This document shows positions 49,707 through 59,574 of a stretch of 64,000 nucleotides of DNA, piece by piece. A program made the translations under genes and the position numbers. The stretch comes from Pseudomonas sp. FP198 (lineage in GTDB: Bacteria; Pseudomonadota; Gammaproteobacteria; Pseudomonadales; Pseudomonadaceae). Under the pieces are notes generated by a model. That model was not told where the DNA came from and ran no database searches. It saw only the letters and a list, made by a program, of their open reading frames with translations. Position 1 is the stretch's first letter, and every line of letters begins with the position of its first letter. The stretch is taken from the NCBI RefSeq assembly GCF_030687895.1, contig NZ_CP117452.1:434001-498000 (forward strand), in the 5' to 3' direction.

Positions 49707-49840
49707 CGTGGCGAGGGAGCTTGCTCCCGCTGGGCTGCGAAGCAGTCCTAATGTCATCGACTCAATCAACCTGACACACCAGGGTGCCGGGTTTCGGGGC
49801 CGCTGCGCAGCCCAGCGGGAGCAAGCTCCCTCGCCACGGG
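49707..49840. repeat. Large REP pair, type GTGGCGAGGGAGC
   Basis: Inverted arms at 49707-49745 and about 49797-49840 between cdhR and the DUF3010 gene. Confidence 0.9.
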
Positions 49841-49864
49841 GGGCTGTGGTCGCCTGAAAAAGGT

Positions 49865-50281
49865 CTATTTCTTCATCAGTGCCGAGCAGGCTGCCTTGTA
49901 CGCCTCATGCTGATATTTGTTCAGCGTCGCCGGCAGGGCGAAGTCGTGTTTCTTGCTTTGCGCGTTGATGGTCTGCGGCGACAGCAGCGTCACCTCGCAA
50001 CCTTCCAGCAACTGGAAAATGCCCTCGATCTTGAACGTGGTCGGCCCGCCGGCGAATTCACCTTTCTTGCTGCGTTTCTTGATGGCGATGCGTTCGATGC
50101 CGTTGTCCGTCACGAACGCTCGAACCTGCGCGGCAAAGGCCTTGACGTTAGCGGCTTCGTCATCGTCGTCGAGGGCGATTTTCTTGGTGCTCAGCGCGAC
50201 GTGGCTTAACGCCTGCTGGTCCAGCGAGGCAACGGCGATGATCGCTTCGCTGCCTTTGATTTCGATGCCGCAGATGATCAT
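49865..50281 (-). CDS. DUF3010 family protein
   Basis: 138 residues, cytoplasmic. MIICGIEIKGSEAIIAVASLD begins an RNase H-like strand pattern, followed by RIAIKKRSKKGEFAGGPTTFKIEGIFQL, typical of DUF3010. Function is unknown to me. ATG 50281 follows AAGGCCCGAGC; the frame is open upstream, but homologues start at this methionine. Not obviously linked to its neighbours. Confidence 0.85.
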   Translation of the reverse strand: MIICGIEIKGSEAIIAVASLDQQALSHVALSTKKIALDDDDEAANVKAFAAQVRAFVTDNGIERIAIKKRSKKGEFAGGPTTFKIEGIFQLLEGCEVTLLSPQTINAQSKKHDFALPATLNKYQHEAYKAACSALMKK

Positions 50282-50350
50282 GCTCGGGCCTTGGATTCGG
50301 GTGGTCTGGAGCGCCAGTTTACCCACCTTGAGGCTCAACGCCTCGCGAAT

Positions 50351-50674
50351 CTATAGCTCCAGTTGATCAGCATGGATGCCAAAGGCAGAGGCAATCTTTT
50401 CTCGTGTAGCTCGGCGAGGTTTGGCCACAGATTCTTGCTGGGCAAACGCCGGTTGGGAAATACCGAGACGCTTGGCAACTTCGTCTTGGGTCAGGTTCAA
50501 ATGCTCGCGCCAGGCGCGTATGGGCGTGGCGCCGTCGACGATGCGGCTAACGACTTCATGAGGAATCAGATCGGGTTCCAATTTCTGCGCAACGTATTGC
50601 GCATACGGAATGACCACAAAAGCAGGATTTCCGTCTGCGTCGTTGATGATCTGAATGTCAGTAGGTACGTTCAT
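50351..50674 (-). CDS. Xre-type antitoxin of a HigBA-like pair
   Basis: 107 residues. An N-terminal part (ADGNPAFVVIPYAQYVAQ) resembles a Phd-like strand-helix. The C-terminal Xre helix-turn-helix is LTQDEVAKRLGISQPAFAQQESVAKPRRATREKIASAFG. It starts 17 bp inside the toxin gene, so toxin comes first as in higBA. It should bind the toxin and repress the operon. Confidence 0.9.
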   Translation of the reverse strand: MNVPTDIQIINDADGNPAFVVIPYAQYVAQKLEPDLIPHEVVSRIVDGATPIRAWREHLNLTQDEVAKRLGISQPAFAQQESVAKPRRATREKIASAFGIHADQLEL

Positions 50675-50912
50675 CGCGTTTCTTGACCTCTTGAATGCTG
50701 ACGACCTTGATCGCCCCGTCCCAATCGAACATGACTCGATAACTGCCTACCCGTAGACGGTACGCATAGTCATGGCCGGCAAGCGCCTTGACGTTCACCA
50801 CGTCAGGCATCTGGGCGAGTGCCGACACGGCGTCCCGAACCTGCACCTGATGGACCGAGTGCAGTTTCAGAAGTTGTTTAACGGCCTTTCTGGTCCAGAG
50901 GATTGTGCTCAT
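50658..50912 (-). CDS. RelE/HigB-type toxin
   Basis: 84 residues. Short RelE fold: ILWTRKAVKQLLKLHSVHQVQVRDAVSAL, then AYRLRVGSYRVMFDWDGAIKVVSIQEVKKRDERTY. The RVGSYRVMFDW and KKRDERTY strings are classic for mRNA-interferase toxins. It overlaps its antitoxin by 17 bp. A dyad lies directly upstream. Confidence 0.9.
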   Translation of the reverse strand: MSTILWTRKAVKQLLKLHSVHQVQVRDAVSALAQMPDVVNVKALAGHDYAYRLRVGSYRVMFDWDGAIKVVSIQEVKKRDERTY

Positions 50913-50917
50913 GAAAG

Positions 50918-50959
50918 GATATAAGTCTTTTATAAGATTTGCGAATCCTGACTTATATC
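50918..50959. promoter_or_regulatory. Dyad upstream of the toxin-antitoxin pair
   Basis: GATATAAGTC (50918-50927) is repeated inverted as GACTTATATC (50950-50959) around an AT-rich 22-base centre, 6 bp upstream of the toxin ATG. Suits an Xre autorepression site overlapping the promoter. Confidence 0.6.
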
Positions 50960-51005
50960 TCTTCCAGGACCAACGGCCGGACGGTGTCGGGATGTTGCGC
51001 CCAAT

Positions 51006-51407
51006 TTATTCCTGCCCAATCGACTCCAAAAACTCCGACCGGTCATCGCTCACCTGGGCCATGCAGTCGTTTTCGGCGATTTTGTAGGCGTCGCTGCCGG
51101 GTTTGGCCGGGAAGGCGGCGATCGCGCAGTCGGCTTCGCGCTGCTTTTGCCACAGTTGCTGGGCGGCCTTGATCTTGGCGCTGATGTCGTTGAGCTGGGC
51201 CTTGTCGCTGGCGTAGCGGGTTTGCAGGCGTTCGTTGAGGCTTTGCAGGTTTTCGTTGAGCAATTGTTCGGCGGCGGCTTTGCCGTAGGCCGAACAGGCC
51301 AGGGTCTGGACGTCGTTTTCAACTTCGTCGCAGGGGTTGGGTTCGGTGTCTTCGGTCGCGTGGGCGACGGTGCTGATCAGTGCCAGGGCGAAGAAAATCA
51401 ATTTCAT
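51006..51407 (-). CDS. LprI-like (DUF1311) periplasmic protein
   Basis: 133 residues. Signal peptide MKLIFFALALISTVAHA. The mature part has NPCDEVENDVQTLACSAYGKAAAEQLLNENLQ, with paired cysteines and two long helices, then CAIAAFPAKPGSDAYKIAENDCMAQ, the pattern of the LprI/DUF1311 domain of lysozyme-inhibitor-like proteins. Function here is unproven. ATG 51407 is chosen for the signal peptide. Confidence 0.85.
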   Translation of the reverse strand: MKLIFFALALISTVAHATEDTEPNPCDEVENDVQTLACSAYGKAAAEQLLNENLQSLNERLQTRYASDKAQLNDISAKIKAAQQLWQKQREADCAIAAFPAKPGSDAYKIAENDCMAQVSDDRSEFLESIGQE

Positions 51408-51639
51408 CGGTTGTCGCTCGAGTCCGGTTGAATCCAGTGGTGCAGCGGATTCTGGCGCAAGCGCCGGGTAAAGAACAGATGGGCAGGGTGGGCCTGTCGC
51501 AGCCCATTGTCGCGGATTGACGCTTTCGGCAATTCCCCTGTCGTTTTTGCACCCGGTCGCGACGGCCCTCAGGCATATGCTGGCCCCAAAGCGCCGGCAC
51601 ACGATTCGGCGCATGAATCGCCAACAAGGGGACTGCCTG

Positions 51640-52617
<978 letters not shown>

Positions 52618-52696
52618 ACCCCGCCGCGTCACCGAATCCTCTACCTGCGGCCACTCGCGCCGCAGGCACATCACGAATTTCCGGAGTCACGTTTTC

Positions 52697-53227
52697 ATGG
52701 CCAAGATCGCCCCGCAACTGCCAATCGAAGTCGACAGCGAAACCGGTGTCTGGACTTCCGACGCCCTGCCGATGCTGTACGTGCCGCGTCACTTCTTCGT
52801 CAACAACCACATGGGCATCGAGGAAGTGCTGGGCGCCGATGCCTACGCCGAAATCCTCTACAAGGCCGGCTACAAATCCGCCTGGCACTGGTGTGAAAAA
52901 GAAGCCGAATGTCACGGCCTGGAAGGCGTCGCGGTGTTCGAGCATTACATGAAGCGCCTGTCCCAGCGTGGCTGGGGCCTGTTCAAGATCCAGGACATCG
53001 ACCTGGACAAAGGCACCGCCAGCGTCAAGCTCGAGCATTCGGCGTTCGTCTACGTGTACGGCAAGGTCGGGCGCAAGGTCGACTACATGTTCACCGGCTG
53101 GTTCGCCGGCGCCATGGATCAGATTCTCGCCGCTCGCGGCAGCCAGATCCGCACCGTGGCCGAGCAGGTCTACGGCGGTTCCGAAGAAGGCCACGACGAC
53201 GGCCTGTTCATCGTCAAGCCGTTGTAA
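52697..53227 (+). CDS. DUF5943 (V4R-like) protein of the dgc operon
   Basis: 176 residues, no signal peptide or membrane segment. It has the small-molecule-binding-like helix-strand layout of V4R proteins (FFVNNHMGIEEVLGADAYAEILYKAGYKSA; VYGKVGRKVDYMFTGWFAGAMDQIL). Conserved directly before dgcA in Pseudomonas. Only 15 bp separate it from dgcA. A ligand-sensing or chaperone role is a guess. Confidence 0.85.
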   Translation: MAKIAPQLPIEVDSETGVWTSDALPMLYVPRHFFVNNHMGIEEVLGADAYAEILYKAGYKSAWHWCEKEAECHGLEGVAVFEHYMKRLSQRGWGLFKIQDIDLDKGTASVKLEHSAFVYVYGKVGRKVDYMFTGWFAGAMDQILAARGSQIRTVAEQVYGGSEEGHDDGLFIVKPL

Positions 53228-53242
53228 GTCGAGGATCGCGCC

Positions 53243-55303
53243 ATGGCTTTTGAAGCAATGTTCCAGCCGATCCAGATCGGCAAGCTGACCATCCGCAACC
53301 GCGTGCTCAGCACCGCGCACGCCGAGGTCTACGCCACCGACGGCGGCATGACCACCGACCGCTATGTGAAATATTACGAAGAGAAGGCCAAGGGCGGCAT
53401 CGGCCTGGCAATCTGCGGCGGCTCGTCCGTGGTTGCCATCGACAGCCCGCAGGAATGGTGGAGTTCGGTGAACCTGTCCACCGACCGCATCATCCCGCAC
53501 TTCCAGAACCTGGCCGACGCCATGCACAAGCATGGCGCCAAGATCATGATCCAGATTACCCACATGGGTCGTCGCTCGCGTTGGGACGGTTTCAACTGGC
53601 CGACCCTGATGTCACCGTCCGGCGTGCGTGAGCCGGTGCATCGTGCGACCTGCAAGACCATCGAGCCGGAAGAAATCTGGCGGGTGATCGGCAACTACGC
53701 CCAGGCCGCGCGCCGGGCCAAGGCCGGTGGCCTGGACGGCGTCGAGCTGTCCGCCGTGCACCAGCACATGATCGACCAGTTCTGGAGCCCACGGGTCAAC
53801 AAGCGCACCGACGAGTGGGGCGGCAGTTTCGAAGGCCGGATGAAGTTCGGCCTGGAAGTGTTGAAGGCCGTGCGCGCCGAAGTGGGTGACGATTTCTGCG
53901 TGGGCATGCGCCTGTGCGGTGACGAGTTCCACCCGGACGGCTTGTCCCACGAGGACATGAAGCAGATCGCCAAGTACTACGACGACACCGGCATGCTCGA
54001 TTTCATCGGCGTGGTGGGCTCGGGTTGCGACACCCATAACACCCTGGCCAACGTCATTCCGAACATGAGTTATCCACCGGAGCCGTTCCTGCACCTGGCC
54101 GCCGGTATCAAGGAAGTGGTCAAGGTTCCGGTGCTGCATGCGCAGAACATCAAGGACCCGAACCAGGCCACGCGGATCCTCGAGGGCGGCTACGTCGACA
54201 TGGTCGGCATGACCCGCGCCCACATCGCCGATCCGCACCTGATCGCCAAGATCAAGATGGGCCAGATCGACCAGATCAAGCAGTGCGTCGGCGCCAACTA
54301 CTGCATCGACCGCCAGTATCAGGGCCTGGACGTGCTGTGCATCCAGAACGCTGCGACCTCCCGTGAATACATGGGCGTGCCGCACATCATCGAGAAATCC
54401 ACCGGGCCGAAACGCAAAGTCGTGGTGGTCGGTGCCGGCCCGGCCGGGATGGAAGCGGCGCGCGTGGCCGCCGAGCGTGGGCACGACGTGACGCTGTTCG
54501 AGAAGAAGGAGTTCATCGGCGGACAGATCACCACCGCCTCGAAAGCCCCGCAACGGGACCAGATCGCCGGTATCACCCGCTGGTTCCAGCTGGAGCTGGC
54601 GCGGCTGAAAGTCGACCTGCGCCTGGGCGTGGCGGCGGATGCGCCAACCATCATGGATTTGCGTCCGGACGTGGTGGTGCTGGCGGTTGGCGGCCACCCG
54701 AACGTCGAGCAGAACGAGCACTGGGGCGCCGCCGAAGGGTTGGTGGTCAGCAGCTGGGACGTGCTCGACGGCAAGGTTGCACCGGGCAAGAACGTGCTGG
54801 TCTACGACACCATCTGCGAGTTCACCGGCATGTCGGTGGCGGACTTCCTCGCCGACAAGGGCAGCCAGGTCGAGATCGTCACCGACGATATCAAGCCAGG
54901 CGTGGCCATTGGCGGGACGTCGTTCCCGACCTACTACCGCAGCATGTACCCCAAGGAAGTGATCATGACCGGGGACATGATGCTGGAGAAGGTCTACCGC
55001 GAAGGCGACAAGCTGGTGGCAGTGCTGGAGAACGAATACACCGGCGCCAAGGAAGAACGTGTGGTGGACCAGGTGGTGGTGGAGAACGGCGTGCGGCCGG
55101 ACGAAGAAATCTACTACGCGCTGAAGGAAGGTTCGCGCAACAAGGGCCAGATCGACGTCGAAGCCTTGTTCGCGATCAAGCCGCAGCCATGCCTGGAGCA
55201 GAGTGGCGATGGCTACCTGCTGTTCCGCATCGGCGACTGCGTGGCCCAGCGTAATACCCATGCGGCCATCTACGACGCCCTGCGGTTGTGCAAGGATTTC
55301 TAA
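53243..55303 (+). CDS. dgcA: Dimethylglycine demethylase subunit DgcA
   Basis: 686 residues. N-terminal old-yellow-enzyme-type FMN barrel (about 1-340) with GGLDGVELSAVHQHMIDQFWSP near residue 157, then a FAD/NAD(P)-binding half (VVVVGAGPAGMEAARVAAERGHDV near residue 393), as in trimethylamine dehydrogenase. The linking iron-sulfur motif is C348-x2-A351-x2-C354-x11-C366; trimethylamine dehydrogenase has a cysteine where Ala351 is. With DgcB and ETF it demethylates dimethylglycine to sarcosine. Confidence 0.96.
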   Translation: MAFEAMFQPIQIGKLTIRNRVLSTAHAEVYATDGGMTTDRYVKYYEEKAKGGIGLAICGGSSVVAIDSPQEWWSSVNLSTDRIIPHFQNLADAMHKHGAKIMIQITHMGRRSRWDGFNWPTLMSPSGVREPVHRATCKTIEPEEIWRVIGNYAQAARRAKAGGLDGVELSAVHQHMIDQFWSPRVNKRTDEWGGSFEGRMKFGLEVLKAVRAEVGDDFCVGMRLCGDEFHPDGLSHEDMKQIAKYYDDTGMLDFIGVVGSGCDTHNTLANVIPNMSYPPEPFLHLAAGIKEVVKVPVLHAQNIKDPNQATRILEGGYVDMVGMTRAHIADPHLIAKIKMGQIDQIKQCVGANYCIDRQYQGLDVLCIQNAATSREYMGVPHIIEKSTGPKRKVVVVGAGPAGMEAARVAAERGHDVTLFEKKEFIGGQITTASKAPQRDQIAGITRWFQLELARLKVDLRLGVAADAPTIMDLRPDVVVLAVGGHPNVEQNEHWGAAEGLVVSSWDVLDGKVAPGKNVLVYDTICEFTGMSVADFLADKGSQVEIVTDDIKPGVAIGGTSFPTYYRSMYPKEVIMTGDMMLEKVYREGDKLVAVLENEYTGAKEERVVDQVVVENGVRPDEEIYYALKEGSRNKGQIDVEALFAIKPQPCLEQSGDGYLLFRIGDCVAQRNTHAAIYDALRLCKDF

Positions 55304-55319
55304 CGGCTTGCACATGATC

Positions 55320-55410
55320 CTGTGGGAGCGAGCTTGCTCGCGAAAGCGGTGGGTCAGTCAATGCAAATGTGACTGACAGAATGCAATCGCGAGCAAGCTC
55401 GCTCCCACAG
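55320..55410. repeat. Paired REP element inside the dgc operon
   Basis: Inverted copies at 55320-55348 and about 55385-55410 lie between dgcA and dgcB. Confidence 0.93.
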
Positions 55411-55466
55411 GCACCGAGTAAGGCATCTCGACCTGCAAGACCCTGAGGTCTTTGGGAGCAACACCT

Positions 55467-57416
55467 ATGTTGAACACCCTTCTTCCAATCCTGCTGTTCG
55501 CAGCCATCGGCCTCGCGGTCCTTGGCGCCTTGCGGCGGGTAAACATGTGGCGCCGGGGACGACCGGCCAAGGTCGACCTGATCGGTGGCCTCTTTGCCAT
55601 GCCCAAGCGCTACATGGTGGATTTGCACCATGTGGTGGCGCGGGACAAATACATTGCCAACACCCACGTCGCCACGGCCGGTGGTGCGGTGGCGTCGATT
55701 GTGTTGGCGATCCTGGTCCACGGGTTTGGCCTGCATAACCGCTTCCTCGGCTATGCGTTGCTGCTGATGTCGGCGGTGATGTTCGTTGGCGCGATCTTCA
55801 TGTACCTGCGTCGGCGCAACCCGCCAGCGCGTTTGTCGAAAGGCCCGTGGATGCGCCTGCCGAAAAGCCTGCTGGCCTTCTCGGCGTCGTTCTTCCTGGT
55901 GACCTTGCCGGTGGCGGGCATCCTGCCGGAAAACTTCGGTGGTTGGCTGGTGGCGGCGATCCTGGGCGTCGGCGTGTTGTGGGGCGTGTCGGAATTGTTC
56001 TTCGGCATGACCTGGGGCGGGCCGATGAAGCACGCCTTCGCCGGTGCCCTGCACCTGGCCTGGCACCGTCGTGCCGAGCGCTTTGGTGGTGGCCGTTCCA
56101 CTGGCTTGAAGCCGCTGGACCTGACCGACCCCGCCGCACCGCTGGGCGTGGAAAAACCCAAGGATTTCACCTGGAACCAACTGCTCGGCTTTGACGCTTG
56201 CGTGCAGTGCGGCAAGTGCGAAGCGGCCTGCCCGGCGTTCGCCGCCGGCCAGCCGCTGAACCCGAAAAAGCTCATCCAGGACATGGTCGTCGGCCTGGCC
56301 GGCGGCACCGATGCGAAGTTCGCCGGCAGTCCTTACCCAGGCAAACCCGTCGGCGAGCACGGCGGTAATCCGCACCAGCCGATCGTCAATGGTCTGGTGG
56401 ACGCCGAGACGCTGTGGTCCTGCACCACTTGCCGGGCGTGTGTCGAGGAGTGCCCGATGATGATCGAGCACGTCGACGCCATCGTCGACATGCGCCGGCA
56501 CCTGACCCTGGAAAAAGGCGCCACGCCGAACAAGGGCGCCGAGGTGCTGGAAAACCTCATCGCCACGGACAACCCTGGCGGCTTCGCCCCGGGCGGGCGG
56601 ATGAACTGGGCGGCGGACCTGAACCTGAATCTGCTCAGCGAGAAAAAATCCGCCGACGTGCTGTTCTGGGTCGGCGACGGTGCCTTCGACATGCGTAACC
56701 AGCGCACCTTGCGCGCCTTCGTCAAAATCCTCAAGGCGGCGAAAATCGATTTCGCCGTGCTCGGCCTCGAAGAGCGCGACAGTGGCGACGTGGCCCGACG
56801 CCTCGGCGATGAAGCAACGTTCCAGCTATTGGCCAAGCGCAACATCCAGACCCTGGCCAAATACAGCTTCAACCGCATCGTCACCTGCGACCCCCACAGC
56901 TTCCACGTGTTGAAAAACGAATACGGCGCCTTTGATGGCAACTACCTGGTGCAGCACCACAGCACCTACCTGGCGGAAATCATCGACGCCGGCGCGCTGA
57001 ACCTCGGCCAGCACAAGGGCGACAGCGTGACTTATCACGACCCTTGCTACCTGGGCCGCTACAACGGCGAATACGAGGCTCCGCGCCAGGTGCTGCGTGC
57101 GCTGGGCATCGAGGTCAAGGAGATGCAGCGTTCCGGTTTCCGTTCCCGTTGCTGCGGCGGCGGTGGCGGTGCGCCGATCACCGACATTCCGGGCAAACAG
57201 CGTATTCCTGACATGCGCATGGAAGACATCCGCGAAACCGGCGCCGAACTGGTGGCCGTGGGTTGTCCACAGTGCACCGCAATGCTGGAGGGCGTGGTCG
57301 AACCACGACCGATGATCAAGGACATTGCCGAACTGGTGGCCGATGCGCTGCTCGAGGATACGACCCCGAGCAAACCCGTGGCTCCGGCCAAACGTGAACC
57401 TGCGGAGGTGCATTGA
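55467..57416 (+). CDS. dgcB: Dimethylglycine demethylase subunit DgcB, membrane iron-sulfur protein
   Basis: 649 residues. Several N-terminal membrane helices (about 1-180) precede two [4Fe-4S] motifs, CVQCGKCEAACP (about residue 246) and CTTCRACVEECP (about residue 319). A C-terminal CCG domain has HDPCYLGRYNGEYE and SRCCGGGGG (about 525-580). The layout suits passing electrons from DgcA/ETF to the quinone pool. ATG 55467 follows GGGAGCAACACCT. Its stop overlaps the ETF-alpha start (TGATG). Confidence 0.96.
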   Translation: MLNTLLPILLFAAIGLAVLGALRRVNMWRRGRPAKVDLIGGLFAMPKRYMVDLHHVVARDKYIANTHVATAGGAVASIVLAILVHGFGLHNRFLGYALLLMSAVMFVGAIFMYLRRRNPPARLSKGPWMRLPKSLLAFSASFFLVTLPVAGILPENFGGWLVAAILGVGVLWGVSELFFGMTWGGPMKHAFAGALHLAWHRRAERFGGGRSTGLKPLDLTDPAAPLGVEKPKDFTWNQLLGFDACVQCGKCEAACPAFAAGQPLNPKKLIQDMVVGLAGGTDAKFAGSPYPGKPVGEHGGNPHQPIVNGLVDAETLWSCTTCRACVEECPMMIEHVDAIVDMRRHLTLEKGATPNKGAEVLENLIATDNPGGFAPGGRMNWAADLNLNLLSEKKSADVLFWVGDGAFDMRNQRTLRAFVKILKAAKIDFAVLGLEERDSGDVARRLGDEATFQLLAKRNIQTLAKYSFNRIVTCDPHSFHVLKNEYGAFDGNYLVQHHSTYLAEIIDAGALNLGQHKGDSVTYHDPCYLGRYNGEYEAPRQVLRALGIEVKEMQRSGFRSRCCGGGGGAPITDIPGKQRIPDMRMEDIRETGAELVAVGCPQCTAMLEGVVEPRPMIKDIAELVADALLEDTTPSKPVAPAKREPAEVH

Positions 57417-58636
57417 TGAGCGACATCATCCGCCGCGACCCTCGCGCCGAGTGGATCGCCCGTAACCGGCTGCACCCGCTGCACGCGGCCATGCAACCGG
57501 TGCAGCACAGCTGGATGGGCCCTAACGGCGTCATTCGCAAGAACGTCCATGGGGTCGGCTTCATCGGCCCCAACGGCATCAAGCGCATCGACCGCAGCGG
57601 TGCCCAGCAGGGCGGCGCAACCAAGCGCACTGCGGCCACTGAAGTGCAGTTGCCGCTGCACCAGGTGCCGCAACCGGCGTTCTACATCAGCGTGGTCCCG
57701 GACATGGTCGGTGGCCGTCTCAGCAGTCACGACCGCGACCTGTTGGGCCTGGCCCATCAGTTGGCCGGCAGCGAAGGTGCGGTCCTGGCGGTGGTCTTTG
57801 GCGAGCATAAGGAAAATGCATTCGCCACGGCGGGCGTGGACCGCTTGCTGGTGCTTGAGGGCGAGGAATTCAGCGGTTATGCACCGGAACAACGGGTCCA
57901 AGGCCTGCGGGCTGTGGATAACCAGTTCAACCCACGCCACTGGCTGTTGCCTGACAGCCGCAGCGGTGGCGGCGAACTGGGCCGGCGCTTCGCCGCGGCC
58001 CTGGGCGAACGCCCGGCCACTCGTGTCTGGCAGGTCAAGGGCGAAGAGTGCATCGGCCGTGCCGGTGCGGGCCTGCAAGACCTGGCTCGGCCGTTGGCGC
58101 GACTGATCCTGGCAGCGGCCGAATGCGCCGAGCCGGTTAGCGAAACCCGCCACGAAGCCTTGCCGGTGGAGTTATCCACAAGCGTGGCGCGCAGCTTGTC
58201 GCGGATCGAGGATCTTGGTGCGGTGGCGGTGGATCCGGGCGCGATCCCGATGGCCGAGGCCGAATTCATTTTCTCCGGGGGCAACGGCGTCAAGGACTGG
58301 GAGCTTTTCCACAGAACCGCGGCGGCCTTGGGCGCGACCGAAGGCGCTTCGCGGGTGGCGGTGGACGACGGTTTCATGGCCCGCGACCGTCAGGTGGGCG
58401 CCAGCGGCACCTGGGTCACCGCACGGGTCTACGTGGCCGTGGGGATTTCCGGGGCGATCCAGCACCTGCAAGGCATCGGTGCCTGCGACAAGGTGGTGGC
58501 GATCAACCTTGATCCGGGCTGCGACATGATCAAGCGCGCGGACTTGTCGGTGATCGGCGACAGCGCGGCGATTCTCCAGGCCCTGATCGCGGCGGTAGAG
58601 GCTTACCGCAACGAAGCCAGGCGCGATGCGGCTTAA
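57416..58636 (+). CDS. Electron-transfer flavoprotein alpha subunit of the dgc operon
   Basis: 406 residues. The C-terminal FAD domain has SRVAVDDGFMARDRQVGASGTWVTARVYVAVGISGAIQHLQG near residue 310, the ETF-alpha signature. An N-terminal extension of about 80 residues is longer than in housekeeping ETF-alpha. Immediate coupling to dgcB and the following beta subunit points to a dedicated ETF for dimethylglycine oxidation. ATG 57416 is preferred to a TTG one codon earlier. Confidence 0.93.
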   Translation: MSDIIRRDPRAEWIARNRLHPLHAAMQPVQHSWMGPNGVIRKNVHGVGFIGPNGIKRIDRSGAQQGGATKRTAATEVQLPLHQVPQPAFYISVVPDMVGGRLSSHDRDLLGLAHQLAGSEGAVLAVVFGEHKENAFATAGVDRLLVLEGEEFSGYAPEQRVQGLRAVDNQFNPRHWLLPDSRSGGGELGRRFAAALGERPATRVWQVKGEECIGRAGAGLQDLARPLARLILAAAECAEPVSETRHEALPVELSTSVARSLSRIEDLGAVAVDPGAIPMAEAEFIFSGGNGVKDWELFHRTAAALGATEGASRVAVDDGFMARDRQVGASGTWVTARVYVAVGISGAIQHLQGIGACDKVVAINLDPGCDMIKRADLSVIGDSAAILQALIAAVEAYRNEARRDAA

Positions 58637-58651
58637 GCTAAGGAAACGTGC

Positions 58652-59422
58652 ATGAGTACCCAAGTGATCAGCCTCGTCTCCATCGGCGCCCACCCGACCT
58701 CTGGTCGGCCCCGGCGCGCCGAACAGGACGCCCGCGCCGTGGAGCTGGGCCTGCAACTGGCCGGCAATGAACTGCAAGTGCTGCATGCCGGCGACGTGGC
58801 CGAACCGGCACTGCGCGCCTACCTGGGCATGGGCCTGGATGAGCTGCACGTGTTGGATAATCCGGAGGGCGCCGATGCGCTGCCGGCGTTGACCGAATAT
58901 CTGCGAGACGCTGGCGCCCAAGTGGTGCTCACCGGCAGCCAGGCGGAAACCGGTGAAGGCTCGGGCATGTTGCCGTTTCTGCTGGCGGAAAACCTCGGTT
59001 GGCCGTTGGTGGTGGGGTTGGCCCAGGTCGAATCCATCGACAACGGCGTGGCCCTGGTGCTGCAAGCCTTGCCCCGCGGTCAGCGCCGTCGGCTCAAGGT
59101 GCGCCTGCCGTTCCTGGCCACTGTGGATAACGCCGCGCCGAAACCACGGCAGAGCGCTTATGGCCCGGCGCGGCGTGGGGCGTTGCAGGCGGAGGAAGTC
59201 GAAGTGGTCGACGACACCCTGCTGGCGGTGGCAACCCTGCAACCGGCCAAGCCACGGCCCAAGCGCCTGAAGGTCATCAAGGCCAAGAGCGGCGCCGACC
59301 GCATGAAAGCCGCCACGGCCAAGGCCAGCGGCGGCGGTGGGCAGGTGCTCAAGGGTGTCACCCCGGAAGCGGGGGCCGAGGCGATTTTGAAGCTGCTGGT
59401 GGAGGAAGGGGTGGTTCGCTAA
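58652..59422 (+). CDS. Electron-transfer flavoprotein beta subunit of the dgc operon
   Basis: 256 residues. ETF-beta pattern: AEQDARAVELGLQLAG at the start, VVLTGSQAETGEGSGMLPFLLAENLGWP near residue 92 and the recognition-loop region LKVRLPFLATVDNAAPKPRQSAY near residue 148. Starts 15 bp after the alpha subunit, behind AAGGAAACGTGC. Last gene of the run; a REP pair follows, with no clear T-rich terminator. Confidence 0.93.
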   Translation: MSTQVISLVSIGAHPTSGRPRRAEQDARAVELGLQLAGNELQVLHAGDVAEPALRAYLGMGLDELHVLDNPEGADALPALTEYLRDAGAQVVLTGSQAETGEGSGMLPFLLAENLGWPLVVGLAQVESIDNGVALVLQALPRGQRRRLKVRLPFLATVDNAAPKPRQSAYGPARRGALQAEEVEVVDDTLLAVATLQPAKPRPKRLKVIKAKSGADRMKAATAKASGGGGQVLKGVTPEAGAEAILKLLVEEGVVR

Positions 59423-59443
59423 TCCCTCGAACGCCCAGGTTCC

Positions 59444-59535
59444 CTGTGGGAGCGAGCTTGCTCGCGATAGCGGTCTGTCAGTTAACGATGATGGGGCTCA
59501 TAGTCCGCCATCGCGAGCAAGCTCGCTCCCACAGG
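59444..59535. repeat. Paired REP element, GCTTGCTCGCGAT subtype
   Basis: Inverted copies at 59444-59472 and about 59508-59535 downstream of the ETF genes. Confidence 0.93.
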
Positions 59536-59574
59536 GACCGGCGGCGCATGTGAGTGTTGTGCCTGGCGAAATCT

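Noticed and set aside
57332..57416. Frameshift between dgcB and the ETF alpha gene
   Set aside because: The frames simply overlap in a TGATG coupling; both proteins are complete.
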